From Aulosira sp. FACHB-615 (lineage in GTDB: Bacteria > Cyanobacteriota > Cyanobacteriia > Cyanobacteriales > Nostocaceae), in the NCBI RefSeq assembly GCF_014698045.1, contig NZ_JACJSE010000001.1:372001-436000 (forward strand): a DNA stretch of 64,000 nt. The letters are read 5' to 3'. The position numbers and the translations under genes are program-made. Below the pieces are notes generated by a model, which worked only from the letters and a program-made list of their open reading frames with translations, had not been told where the DNA came from and made no database searches. This document shows positions 18,108 through 26,881 of this stretch, one piece after another (position 1 is the first letter of the stretch; each line of letters opens with the position of its first letter).

Positions 18108-18938
18108 TTAACTAGCTTTGACATTGACAGCATTTAATTGCTCAAGCAAGGCGATAACTTCACTGCGGCTGAGTTTCTCCTTACCATTGGCAAGAGCATC
18201 AATCGTACCATGTGCCAAAGTTAACGGAATTTGACAAAAGTTTAAAGCTGGGCCAGCAGGTAAAGCTTGAGTATAAGCATCAGCTAACGCTAAGTTGCGT
18301 AGGGCATACTCTTGCATTTCTGTGACTGTCCAACCATCTGGAAAGAAGCTGACACCACGCCCCATATCTTCAATGTGGTTGCGGAGGATGTTGACAGCTT
18401 GCAAGCCACGACCAAAGCCAATTGCTAAAGTCCGGTTGGTTTGCGTGCCATCATACCAAGTCCATAAATCTGAAAGTAACAACCCAACTGCGCCAGCAAC
18501 CCCAAAGGTGTAACGATCTAAATCAGACTCGGTTTCAATTTTCCAGTTGTTTTCTGCCCAATAAGCCATCCGGTCAGCCATTGCTGCGGTTGCATCCCAA
18601 ATCCGTGGTGCAATAGTCTCAGGGGCTAATAAAGACCATTCTCTGACTCTCAGAGTTACTTCTGCCAAAACATCCTCGTAGCCGCTAAACCCTACGGAAA
18701 AAGCGTCAACTGCAAAGCCATCTACTCCTGCTTGTAATGTCAAACTAATATTGTGTAACAGTTGTGCCTTTGTTGAATTATCCAGGTCTGGATGATCTTC
18801 AATTTCATCAATGGCACGCATACACAAATATGCTGATGCAACGGCTTCTTGCAATCCTGACGGTAAAATACTAATTGGAATATAAAAAGTTCGACTAGTT
18901 GCTTTGAGGATTTGCAAGGCATCACCACGTAAATCCAT
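18108..18938 (-). CDS. Squalene/phytoene synthase family protein
   Basis: A 276-residue trans-isoprenyl diphosphate synthase homologue beginning MDLRGDALQILKATSRTFY. I chose the ATG at 18936-18938 because GGGGAG lies eight bases upstream. The first aspartate motif is RAIDEIEDH near residue 50. The second reads NILRNHIEDMGRG, where the usual first Asp (RDxxED) is Asn. Members condense two C15 or C20 diphosphates head to head; the sequence lacks the CrtB-type DELVDGP motif, so a squalene-forming step for hopanoids is more likely than phytoene synthesis. Its nearness to hpnA/hpnH/hpnG supports this. It is transcribed towards them and stands alone on its strand. Confidence 0.8.
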   Translation of the reverse strand: MDLRGDALQILKATSRTFYIPISILPSGLQEAVASAYLCMRAIDEIEDHPDLDNSTKAQLLHNISLTLQAGVDGFAVDAFSVGFSGYEDVLAEVTLRVREWSLLAPETIAPRIWDATAAMADRMAYWAENNWKIETESDLDRYTFGVAGAVGLLLSDLWTWYDGTQTNRTLAIGFGRGLQAVNILRNHIEDMGRGVSFFPDGWTVTEMQEYALRNLALADAYTQALPAGPALNFCQIPLTLAHGTIDALANGKEKLSRSEVIALLEQLNAVNVKAS

Positions 18939-19012
18939 GTTGTCACTCCCCTCTGAGTTTTTACACCACATGCAGTTGAAAGTTGTTTAATGATCTGGGA
19001 TATACTTTTTAC

Positions 19013-19041
19013 CTTGAGATGGGTTAGTATTTCATCTCAAG
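19013..19041 (-). promoter_or_regulatory. Perfect 9-base inverted repeat upstream of the squalene-synthase-like gene
   Basis: CTTGAGATG and its exact complement CATCTCAAG are separated by 11 bases, centred about 90 bases upstream of the start codon. It could be an operator for a dimeric regulator or a leader hairpin. No promoter elements were confirmed. Confidence 0.4.
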
Positions 19042-19555
19042 ATTAATAGTCTTTGTATCATAATTAACGACAAATTCAAACCGATTAAATTCATGTCTAG
19101 TATATAAGACTTTGGTTACTGAAATTTGTGCTGTGTGATTTTATATCTGAATTAAGCGCAATTTTTTGCTGTAAATATAAACAACTGTGCTAAAATCCCG
19201 CAGTTTATCTAATTGGGCTTTTCAGTAGTGATGAGCGAATTGATACGCCCAGATAGCATCTGATTAGGAAGATAGCATAAAATTCCCAAGCAGATTTCTG
19301 TATTGTAAAAATATTATGAAAAACCAAATAAAATTTCTCAAAAAATGCTTCTAACTATAAATATCAACAATTAGGGACTTGCAAGGTATAGGAAAACTTT
19401 AGCTATTGACCAATTAGCTTGGCAAATACAATATTGCAGCCTAGACAACAATTTTTGCAGCAAATTCACAAGATGAATCTCATTCGGCAAAGTACAATCT
19501 TTTTCCCCAACTTGCCCAATGAAAACACAATAATTCAAGACTTTTGAAATTTAAC

Positions 19556-19578
19556 CCTCCACTATAATGGAGTGGAGG
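19556..19578 (-). terminator. Hairpin after the aminotransferase gene
   Basis: Eight-base perfect arms CCTCCACT / AGTGGAGG with a seven-base loop, 30 bases past the stop of the aminotransferase gene on the minus strand. On that strand the arm is followed by GTTAAATTT, a weakly T-rich stretch. A plausible rho-independent terminator. Confidence 0.6.
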
Positions 19579-19607
19579 TGTTAATAGTTAAAATCTCATG
19601 TCACTTA

Positions 19608-20819
19608 TTAAAGTGGCACAGAAACTAATTTTTCCGATTGATATGAGATGCCGGCTTGTTTAAAGCGGTGTAAAGCTTCACCTAAGCGATCGCAATCTGC
19701 AATTAAACTAATCCGCACATAGCCTTCACCCGCAACCCCAAAGGCATTCCCCGGAGTCACCACCACGCCTGTTTGTTGCAATACATTCAAGGCAAAATCG
19801 GTGGAAGTTGTACCCACAGGACATTTCACCCAAAGATACATGGTGGCTTTGGTTTTCGGAATATCCCAACCCAACTCTCCTAACCCTTGGATCAAAAAGT
19901 CGCGGCGGGTACGGTAACGCTGTTGGACTTCGTGTAAATAGACATCTGGCAATTGCAGAGCAGTTTCGGCGGCTGTTTGCAAGGCGGCAAAAATCCCATA
20001 ATCCAAGTTGGTTTTCAGCGTCCGTAAACCTTGGATAATTTGGCTGTTGCCGACAACAAAACCTACCCGCCAACCAGCCATATTATAAGTTTTGGATAAG
20101 GTATGAAACTCCACGCCAATTTCTTTAGCGCCAGGAATTTCTAACAAGCTGGTGGGTTGATAGCCATCAAAAGCTAACTCGGCATAACACAAGTCATGCA
20201 CCAACAGAATTTCATATTTCCGGGCAAAGGCGACAATTTCTTCAAAAAATTCTCGCGGTGCAGTGGCAGCAGTGGGATTACTGGGATAATTGAAATAGAG
20301 AATTTTGGCTTTTTGGGCAACTTCTTCGGGAATTGCCGCTAAATCAATCAACCAATCATTTTCCGGTTTGAGAATCAAGTTATGGACTTGCGCCCCAGCA
20401 ATTACCGGCCCGCGAAAATGGGCGGGATAAGCTGGTGAAGGTACTAAAACCACATCACCAGGGTTAATATAAGCCATTGCCAAATGTCCTAATCCCTCTT
20501 TAGAACCGAGTAGCGGTAAGGCTTCGCTGTCGGGATCAAGCACTACACCATAGCGGCGATTGTACCAGTTGGTAATCGCACGGCGAAAACTCGCAGTTCC
20601 TTCAAAGGGCGGATAACCATGATTGGCGGGATTTTGCAAAGCGGCGATCGCCGCTTCTACGACTGGTTGAGGCGTGGGGCCATCCGGGTTCCCCATCCCC
20701 AAATCAATCAAATCCAATCCTTGTTCCCTTGCCTTAGCTTTGAGTTCATCCAGACGGGCAAATACATAAGCTGGCAGTTTCTGTATACGTTCTGCTGGGG
20801 CAATCCAATTCAGTGTCAT
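19608..20819 (-). CDS. AlaC-like class I/II aminotransferase
   Basis: A 403-residue PLP enzyme beginning MTLNWIAPAERIQKLPAYVF. It aligns by eye with E. coli AlaC (glutamate-pyruvate aminotransferase) throughout: LIDLGMGNPDGPTPQ, GSKEGLGHL, NYPSNPTAATA, HDLCYAELAFDGY and the PLP-lysine motif SKTYNMAGWR. Homologues are often annotated as aspartate or LL-diaminopimelate aminotransferases, so the amino donor and acceptor are uncertain. I chose the ATG at 20817-20819 because the 19 residues upstream do not look like the family. It probably acts in alanine or aspartate metabolism in the cytosol; the GldA-like gene is 161 bases upstream on the same strand. Confidence 0.85.
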   Translation of the reverse strand: MTLNWIAPAERIQKLPAYVFARLDELKAKAREQGLDLIDLGMGNPDGPTPQPVVEAAIAALQNPANHGYPPFEGTASFRRAITNWYNRRYGVVLDPDSEALPLLGSKEGLGHLAMAYINPGDVVLVPSPAYPAHFRGPVIAGAQVHNLILKPENDWLIDLAAIPEEVAQKAKILYFNYPSNPTAATAPREFFEEIVAFARKYEILLVHDLCYAELAFDGYQPTSLLEIPGAKEIGVEFHTLSKTYNMAGWRVGFVVGNSQIIQGLRTLKTNLDYGIFAALQTAAETALQLPDVYLHEVQQRYRTRRDFLIQGLGELGWDIPKTKATMYLWVKCPVGTTSTDFALNVLQQTGVVVTPGNAFGVAGEGYVRISLIADCDRLGEALHRFKQAGISYQSEKLVSVPL

Positions 20820-20980
20820 TGATGTACCACTTCTTGATACAGTTGATTTGTGAGTAAAATTTCTCTCATACATCACAGTTGGCGGCTGTGGATCAATTGG
20901 AGAAATCTATAAAGTGAGCAAAATCTGAGTTTGGTAATCTGGGCAAAAAATCAAGCGTCATTTTGCCAGTCGAAAGTTTT

Positions 20981-22168
20981 TTACTCTTCAATTGGCTGAT
21001 CACTTGCCTTTACTGCCACCCGAATGTTTGATTCTCTGCTGTCTGTGGGTGCAGTTGTCGAAACCATCGCGGCCATTAACTGTTCTAGTCCTACCTTGAA
21101 AGGTAAACGGTGAATATCCGAATTGGGTGCGAGGGAAATTTCGGCTGCGGTTTTTAACTCGCTCAATTTAATGTTGCCTAATCCCAAATCATCTAATTTT
21201 TGGGGCAAGCCAATCTCTGCATAAAACTTCAACAACTGTTGTCTAGCAGTGCTGGCTAACTGATTACCCAAAATCATTTCTTCTAAACGCAGTTGCACCA
21301 AAATACCAAATGCGACTTTTTCGCCGTGGATGCTGGTGTGTCCGGCAATGTGAGTTAAGCCGTTGTGTACAGCATGGGCAGCAACGGTGCGACACTGCGC
21401 CCCACCCAAGCCGCCAATGACTCCGGCTAGTAAAACGGTTGCATCCACAACTTCTTGCCAAACTTCACTGCCTGGTTTTTCTAAAGCCTCGGCTGATTTT
21501 TGGAATAAAATATCGCGTAAAACTCTGGCTTGTTGGACTGCGGCAATAATTAAAGTCTGTTGTAAATGTCCACTACTCACCGAGGCTTCGTACCATTTAG
21601 CGATCGCATCCCCAATGCCAGCTACTAAGGTGTGTTTTGGTGCTGTGGCAATCAAATCATAGTCCAGAATCAATAAATCAGGACAGCGAGACAGCGCCAC
21701 ATCATACAAAAAAGCCCCTGTCTCAGAATATACATTAGAAAGGGCTGTCCAAGCTGCACAGGTAGCGGCGGAAGTGGGAATTGTCACCACCGGTAACTGC
21801 AACTGAAAAGCAACTAGTTTTGCAGTATCCAATGCTTTACCGCCACCAACACCAATAATCATGTCGGCTTTGTGTTCTTTTGCCGCCTTCCTTAAAGATT
21901 TCAAAGTGGCTTCTGAACAATCTGCACCATAAGAAGCTTGAGCAGTATGCAACTGTTGTTGCTCTAAAATTGGTTGTAAAGTATTTTGAGTCAGGGCTAG
22001 AGTTTGATTGCCTGCAATTATTAAAGGACGACTGCCTAACAGGGCAATCTCCTCTGGTGCTGCTGACAAGATTCCAGATCCACGGATGACTTTTGCCGGA
22101 GCGATCGCCAGTGCCGATAATGAACTAGATGTTTGAGTAGACAACGTAGTAGCTGATTGATGGGGCAT
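20981..22168 (-). CDS. Iron-containing (GldA-like) alcohol/glycerol dehydrogenase
   Basis: A 395-residue member of the metal-dependent polyol dehydrogenase family. The nucleotide-binding stretch IIGVGGGKALDTAK is near residue 108. Metal-site candidates are the Asp in AGIGDAIAKWYEA near 187 and histidines in HAVHNGLTHIAGH and SIHGEKVAFG around 265-285. The first ~35 residues are Ser/Thr/Ala-rich and may be an extension. GldA oxidises glycerol to dihydroxyacetone with NAD; related proteins reduce other ketones, so the substrate is uncertain. No pathway partner is evident beside it. Confidence 0.82.
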   Translation of the reverse strand: MPHQSATTLSTQTSSSLSALAIAPAKVIRGSGILSAAPEEIALLGSRPLIIAGNQTLALTQNTLQPILEQQQLHTAQASYGADCSEATLKSLRKAAKEHKADMIIGVGGGKALDTAKLVAFQLQLPVVTIPTSAATCAAWTALSNVYSETGAFLYDVALSRCPDLLILDYDLIATAPKHTLVAGIGDAIAKWYEASVSSGHLQQTLIIAAVQQARVLRDILFQKSAEALEKPGSEVWQEVVDATVLLAGVIGGLGGAQCRTVAAHAVHNGLTHIAGHTSIHGEKVAFGILVQLRLEEMILGNQLASTARQQLLKFYAEIGLPQKLDDLGLGNIKLSELKTAAEISLAPNSDIHRLPFKVGLEQLMAAMVSTTAPTDSRESNIRVAVKASDQPIEE

Positions 22169-22580
22169 ATAATAACTAGTTAGGCAAAACCTGAATTTGT
22201 ATTGATGCTAGTAGGATTACATAATATTTATAGAAGGCAGTCGCCTATCAACAAAACTCACCATCACTTACGAGCAGCACCCACTAAACATTTTTCCATT
22301 GATGAAATTAGTAAGTAATATCTTAATCTAAAAATAATCTCTATTGTATAGTCAAATACAAAAAAAATTGATGTCTTCCCTAACACCAAAATTAGACTTT
22401 GCTGTTAGGGAATATACTTATAAACTAGCAAAAAACTGAAATAATCTAGCGTAGGTGGGTTTAGTTTGTATAGCCCCAGACTTTAGTCTGGGGCTATATG
22501 CTTTTTTCTTTTTCCCCCTGCCCCGGTTGGTGAGCGAAGCCGAACCACTGCTCCCTGCTTACTCTTTGAGTTAGAAGTCC
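22169..22580. other. Intergenic region
   Basis: No gene seen. The right half carries the strong hairpin at 22469-22498 and a CCCCGGTTGGTGAGCGAAGC-type interspersed repeat near 22520-22545. The left part is AT-rich and should carry the GldA-like gene promoter. Confidence 0.6.
22469..22498. terminator. Strong 14-base-stem hairpin downstream of ycf51
   Basis: TATAGCCCCAGACT and its exact complement separated by two bases, about 80 bases past the ycf51 stop on the minus strand. Stem strength suits transcription termination, though this sequence also resembles a common interspersed palindrome ('agccccagac'). Confidence 0.6.
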
Positions 22581-23102
22581 CTAAGCCGTAGGCTTTGGCA
22601 ACTGAGCAAATTTATCTGTGTAAATCTCAACTGACATATTCGCATCTTCCCGTGAAGCCAGATTGCGTTTAATTTGACCAAGGTAAAGCGGTACAGAAAC
22701 TCCAGGTTCAGGATGTACCAGAGTACGAGCGCGAATTATTAGATAATTGTCGCCTTGTTTACCTAAACGACCATAGGAGTATAAATTACTGGCTGCTTGA
22801 CGCAAAGTTGCTTCTAAAGCTGAAGGGGAAATTTTGGGATTAATGGAAATTACTGTTTGCGTGGAACCATTATCATAAACCAGCGTATATTTTTCGGCTC
22901 CCGGAATCACTGTGCGACTTAAGGGTACTAAAGATAGAGCAAATAACCCGCCTGTTAGCACCAGCATAAAGCCAGTTGTACCTACCAGCCGAAAGCGAAT
23001 GCCCCATTTAAAAATAAAAGCCAGTATTGCTAAGGCAGCAAATACTAAGGTAGCAATACCCGACCACTGGGTGTATTGAAGAAAATCAGCTGTTGAGAAC
23101 AT
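22581..23102 (-). CDS. ycf51: Ycf51 family protein
   Basis: A 173-residue protein beginning MFSTADFLQYTQWSGIATLV, the recognised start of Ycf51 (DUF2518), conserved in cyanobacteria and some algal plastids. Two membrane segments (about 12-32 and 38-60) precede a soluble domain with NGSTQTVISINPKISP and a C-terminal YLGQIKRNL. The function is unknown; a thylakoid or plasma-membrane location is likely. The gene stands alone between two intergenic stretches. Confidence 0.88.
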   Translation of the reverse strand: MFSTADFLQYTQWSGIATLVFAALAILAFIFKWGIRFRLVGTTGFMLVLTGGLFALSLVPLSRTVIPGAEKYTLVYDNGSTQTVISINPKISPSALEATLRQAASNLYSYGRLGKQGDNYLIIRARTLVHPEPGVSVPLYLGQIKRNLASREDANMSVEIYTDKFAQLPKPTA

Positions 23103-24423
23103 ACAGATTGGCTACTTTGGTGTCTTAACACGATTTACAGACACACCCATTTTACCGATTACTTACACCCCATAACTGATGGAACTCTTTGAGAGAGTCG
23201 CTATTCATCAGATTAATAGCCTCATGCTGCAAGTTGCGATCGCTATTCCAGTCCATAGCTAATAAAAATACGCTTATTTGCTTGATATTTATTGGTTATA
23301 GATTATACTGCCAATAATAATTTCTTTGATGTTGACCTTGATCAGCTAATGTCAGCATTTAAAGAGAATCTTTTCTGCTAGATAACAGACTTGTTTTATC
23401 AAGCTAGAAGACTAGCCCTTGCAAAATGTAACTTTGAGCCATAAAAATTGACCTAGCCTATGCTGCAAGCTAGTAAATAGAACACCCATAAAAGCTTATA
23501 TTTTTCAACTATCATTTGAAATAAAATAATTAAATACTTAGTGTATCTTTTTAGCTAGTATCAATTATAGCTTTGTGTATTTACCCACTATTTCATCTAC
23601 TAAAAGCAAGAAAAATGTATAAAGATTAAGATATTTCATGATTTTTTGATACTTTTTAAGTAAGTATTACCTGTCTAAATTAGTAATATGTCAGAGTATC
23701 GTGACAATATCGTAATAATGCTGAAAAAATAAGTAATTTAAAATGCTAGTATTACTTGTATAAAAATAAAATTTTTATCAAAAGAATAAATTTAATCGAT
23801 TTATTAAAGCAATTCATTAAATCAATTTAGAAATACTTAGATGAATACAGTATTTTATCTTACGCTGTATCAAAAATACATAATTTGACTTAACTAATTA
23901 CACAAAATTACTGTTATCTTTTATTTAAAAGTATTAAAAAATGATGAAACAAGTTAAATCTTGAGTTTAAAACTTCGTTAAACAAAGTCTCAAGATGTGT
24001 TCGATATAGTGGCATAGACAAACAAAAACAAGCTTTACACTGTATTTCATGCAGTGTAAAAACCAAGGTGCTGTTCATTAAAGTTTCGACAATACTCTAG
24101 CAAATCTAATTAATTAGTGAGTTTATTTTGGTAGCTATTGCTGAATATTTAGCTGCTGATTGCTCATAGCTTAAAGCTGGCTCTGCGTGAGACTATTTTT
24201 ATATACGCAGATATCAAATATTTCTCTGCAAAATTAACGTGTATTTTTGTAGCTATTTTGTTATGGCTGCAAAGTAAATTAAGCATAAAGAAGAGTTAAA
24301 TATCTGGTTTATAGCTGCATAAACTTAGATGCTGCAAGTATTGTGAGTGCAAGTGTCAATCTCCGAATTAGCCACTGTCTAAAACTTCAGAAATCGAGAA
24401 TTGATTACAATTGCAGAGGATTT
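23103..24423. other. Long AT-rich region upstream of the terpene synthase
   Basis: About 1.3 kb without a convincing gene and visibly richer in A and T than the surrounding genes. Apart from the inverted repeat at 24034-24060, I see no strong structure. It contains the terpene synthase promoter and possibly untranslated RNA. The AT-rich character continues into the terpene synthase gene, which would fit foreign origin or relaxed selection. Confidence 0.6.
24034..24060 (+). promoter_or_regulatory. Inverted repeat upstream of the terpene synthase
   Basis: TTTACACTG and CAGTGTAAA are exact complements nine bases apart, about 365 bases before the terpene synthase start. It may be an operator or a leader hairpin; nothing else identifies the binding factor. 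Confidence 0.4.
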
Positions 24424-25389
24424 ATGGAAAAGTTGGTTTTCCCCGATTTATACTGCCCATTTCCTTCTCAAATCAATAAATATGCTGATCTGTTAGAAGA
24501 ATCTGCTTTAAATTGGGTTACACAATATAATCTTCTAACTAACAACTTAATATATCAACGCTTTTTAAAAGCAAAATTTTATATGTTAGTTGCACTTACC
24601 TATCCTTACTGTCAAATAGAAGAACTCAAAGTCGCTAATGATTGGATGAGTTGGATATTTATTTGGGATGACCAATGTGATATGTCAACCTTAAAGCCCG
24701 AACTATTAAAGGCTTATCATACAAGATTTATTCAAATATTAAAAGGGGCAGAACTTACTAATGAAGATATACCTCTTAGTTATGCTTTAAGTGATATAAG
24801 AATAAGAATGCTAGGATTAGGTAGCCAACAAGTATTCAATCACTTCATTAATACCTTTGAAGATTATTTTTATGGTTGTGAAAAAGAAGCAAATATCAGT
24901 ACGCTGAAAATAATACCTAGTATGGAAACTTATATGAATATACGTAGAGCAACAATAGGAGTAGAAACTTCTCTGGCATTAACTGAATTCTGCGATAAAT
25001 TACAGATTACAGATTTTTTGAGGAATCACGAAATTTTAAACCAAATAAAACTGATGGCTACCAATATTATTTGCTGGTCTAATGATATATTCTCATATCC
25101 AAAAGAATTAGCAATTAACCATGTTCATAATTTAGTATTAATCCTTCAAAATCAACAAAAAATATCTTTGAATTTAGCAATTAATCTTGCTATAAAAATG
25201 CACAATCAAGAAGTTGAAAATCTAATTCAAATGGAGTCATGTATTCCATCTTATGGAGAAAAGATAGATAATGAAATTGCTAAATATTTATCAGGAATAC
25301 ATGCTTGGATTAGTGGACATTTAGCATGGTATTCCTATTCTGGAAGATATCAAACCCTTGAAAAAATAGATTTAGCTAAAGTTAGTTAG
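24424..25389 (+). CDS. Class I terpene synthase (probable sesquiterpene cyclase)
   Basis: A 321-residue bacterial terpene synthase. From the ATG at 24424 the aspartate-rich motif is DDQCD at residues 82-86. The pyrophosphate-sensing Arg is R174, exactly 46 residues before the NSE triad N220-D-I-F-S224-Y-P-K-E228, and a C-terminal RY pair occurs in SGRYQ. All catalytic residues are present, so the enzyme should cyclise a prenyl diphosphate, most likely farnesyl diphosphate. I prefer this start because GAGGA precedes it; an upstream GTG at 24343 would add 27 unlike residues. A P450 gene follows after 90 bases. The known Nostoc homologues with this neighbourhood make germacrene A or selinene-type products. 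Confidence 0.92.
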   Translation: MEKLVFPDLYCPFPSQINKYADLLEESALNWVTQYNLLTNNLIYQRFLKAKFYMLVALTYPYCQIEELKVANDWMSWIFIWDDQCDMSTLKPELLKAYHTRFIQILKGAELTNEDIPLSYALSDIRIRMLGLGSQQVFNHFINTFEDYFYGCEKEANISTLKIIPSMETYMNIRRATIGVETSLALTEFCDKLQITDFLRNHEILNQIKLMATNIICWSNDIFSYPKELAINHVHNLVLILQNQQKISLNLAINLAIKMHNQEVENLIQMESCIPSYGEKIDNEIAKYLSGIHAWISGHLAWYSYSGRYQTLEKIDLAKVS

Positions 25390-25479
25390 AAGTTATTTGA
25401 GGTGGAAAATATTTCCAATTAATCTAGAATTTATCAAAATTCAAAAGATATCAATAAAATGTTGTAATGGTATATTCGT

Positions 25480-26871
25480 ATGCAACTACCAAATCAGTTG
25501 AAAACTGCTTCTTTGATACAAAAGCTACATTGGGTTGCTGATCCTGTAGGATATATGAAACAGGCAAACAAGCAATATCCAGATATCTTTACTGGCAGTA
25601 TAGTTGGTTTTGGAGATACTGTCGTATTTGTCAGCCATCCTCAAGGAATCCAAGAGATTTTAAGCAACGATAGAAAACAGTTTACAGCACCTGGAAGCTT
25701 TAACAGAATAGGAGAACCCATCGTTGGTAGTTCTTGTATTGCTATGCTTGATGGTAGTCTTCACAAAAAACGCAGACAACTATTGATGCCTGCTTTTCAT
25801 GGAGAACGAATGCGAGCTTATGGTCAAATAATATCTAATTTAACTGAACAAGTTTTTGCTCACTTACCTGTAGAACAACCTTTTTCAGCTTGTGTTGCGA
25901 TGCAAGAGATTTCTCTACAAGTAACACTACAAACTATTTTTGGATTATATGAAGGTGAACGTTATCAAACAATCAAGCATCTCTTGGCATCGCTTCTAGA
26001 TGTTTTTGGTTCACCACTTAATGCCAGCTTGCTAATGTTTCCTTTGTTGCAAAAAGACTTAGGCGCTTGGAGTACTTGGGGGAGATTTTTGAAGTTGCGG
26101 CAACAAATTGATGAGTTGCTTTATGCTGAAATTAACGAACGTTGCCAAAGATTCGATCCAAATCGAATAGATGTTCTCTCTTTGCTCATGTCAGCAAAAG
26201 ATGAAGAAGGCAAAGCAATGACAAATCAGGAGTTGCGAGATGAATTAATACTGATGATGTTTGGTGCCAAAGAAACTTTAGCAATGTCGATGGCTTGGGT
26301 ATTGTATTGGATTCACTACAAACCGGAAATTCTGAAAAAATTACTCGAAGAACTTGATAATCTTGGTGAATCACCAGATCCTATGAATATTTACAGACTG
26401 CCTTATCTGACAGCAGTCTGTAATGAAAGTTTACGAATTCATCCAGCTGTAATTTTGACTTTGCCCAGGGTAGTTCAAGAACCAGTAACAGTACTTGGAT
26501 ATCCATTAGATATTGGTACTGTTGTAGCTGGCTGTATTTATCTTACTCATCACCATAAAGATTTATATCCAGAACCTGATCAATTTAAACCAGAACGCTT
26601 TCTCGACAGACAATTTTCCATTTATGAATTTTTACCTTTTGGTGGTGGTTCACGCCGTTGTATTGGTGAAGCTTTGGCTTTATTTGAAATGAAGCTAGTA
26701 GTCGCAAAAGTTTTGTCCAATTATCAACTTGCTTTGGTAAGTCGAAAGCCAGAGAGAGTTCATCGGAGAAGTTTCGGTATTGGGCCTACTAATGGAATTC
26801 AGATGTTAATTCGTAGACCACGTAACTCTCATAGGTCGTTAGCGAGTGCAGCAACTACATCTGCATCATAA
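25480..26871 (+). CDS. Cytochrome P450, CYP110-like
   Basis: A 463-residue soluble P450. The haem-cysteine motif FGGGSRRCIGEA is near residue 388, EXXR appears as ESLR near 314, and the PERF-like KPERFLDR near 367. The I-helix oxygen motif reads FGAKETL instead of the common AGHETT. The resemblance is to CYP110, the group found with sesquiterpene synthases in Nostoc. It follows the terpene synthase in the same direction, so it probably oxidises that product. Its stop is ten bases from the stop of the opposing giant kinase gene. The C-terminal ~15 residues are Ser/Ala-rich and look like a tail. Confidence 0.93.
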   Translation: MQLPNQLKTASLIQKLHWVADPVGYMKQANKQYPDIFTGSIVGFGDTVVFVSHPQGIQEILSNDRKQFTAPGSFNRIGEPIVGSSCIAMLDGSLHKKRRQLLMPAFHGERMRAYGQIISNLTEQVFAHLPVEQPFSACVAMQEISLQVTLQTIFGLYEGERYQTIKHLLASLLDVFGSPLNASLLMFPLLQKDLGAWSTWGRFLKLRQQIDELLYAEINERCQRFDPNRIDVLSLLMSAKDEEGKAMTNQELRDELILMMFGAKETLAMSMAWVLYWIHYKPEILKKLLEELDNLGESPDPMNIYRLPYLTAVCNESLRIHPAVILTLPRVVQEPVTVLGYPLDIGTVVAGCIYLTHHHKDLYPEPDQFKPERFLDRQFSIYEFLPFGGGSRRCIGEALALFEMKLVVAKVLSNYQLALVSRKPERVHRRSFGIGPTNGIQMLIRRPRNSHRSLASAATTSAS

Positions 26872-26881
26872 GTCAGTCACT

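Larger units (their letters stand above)
18939..19607. other. Intergenic region upstream of the squalene-synthase-like gene
   Basis: About 670 AT-rich bases. Two structured spots are visible: the inverted repeat at 19013-19041 and the hairpin at 19556-19578. I see no further gene; an ATG near 19316 opens only 12 codons. Confidence 0.6.
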
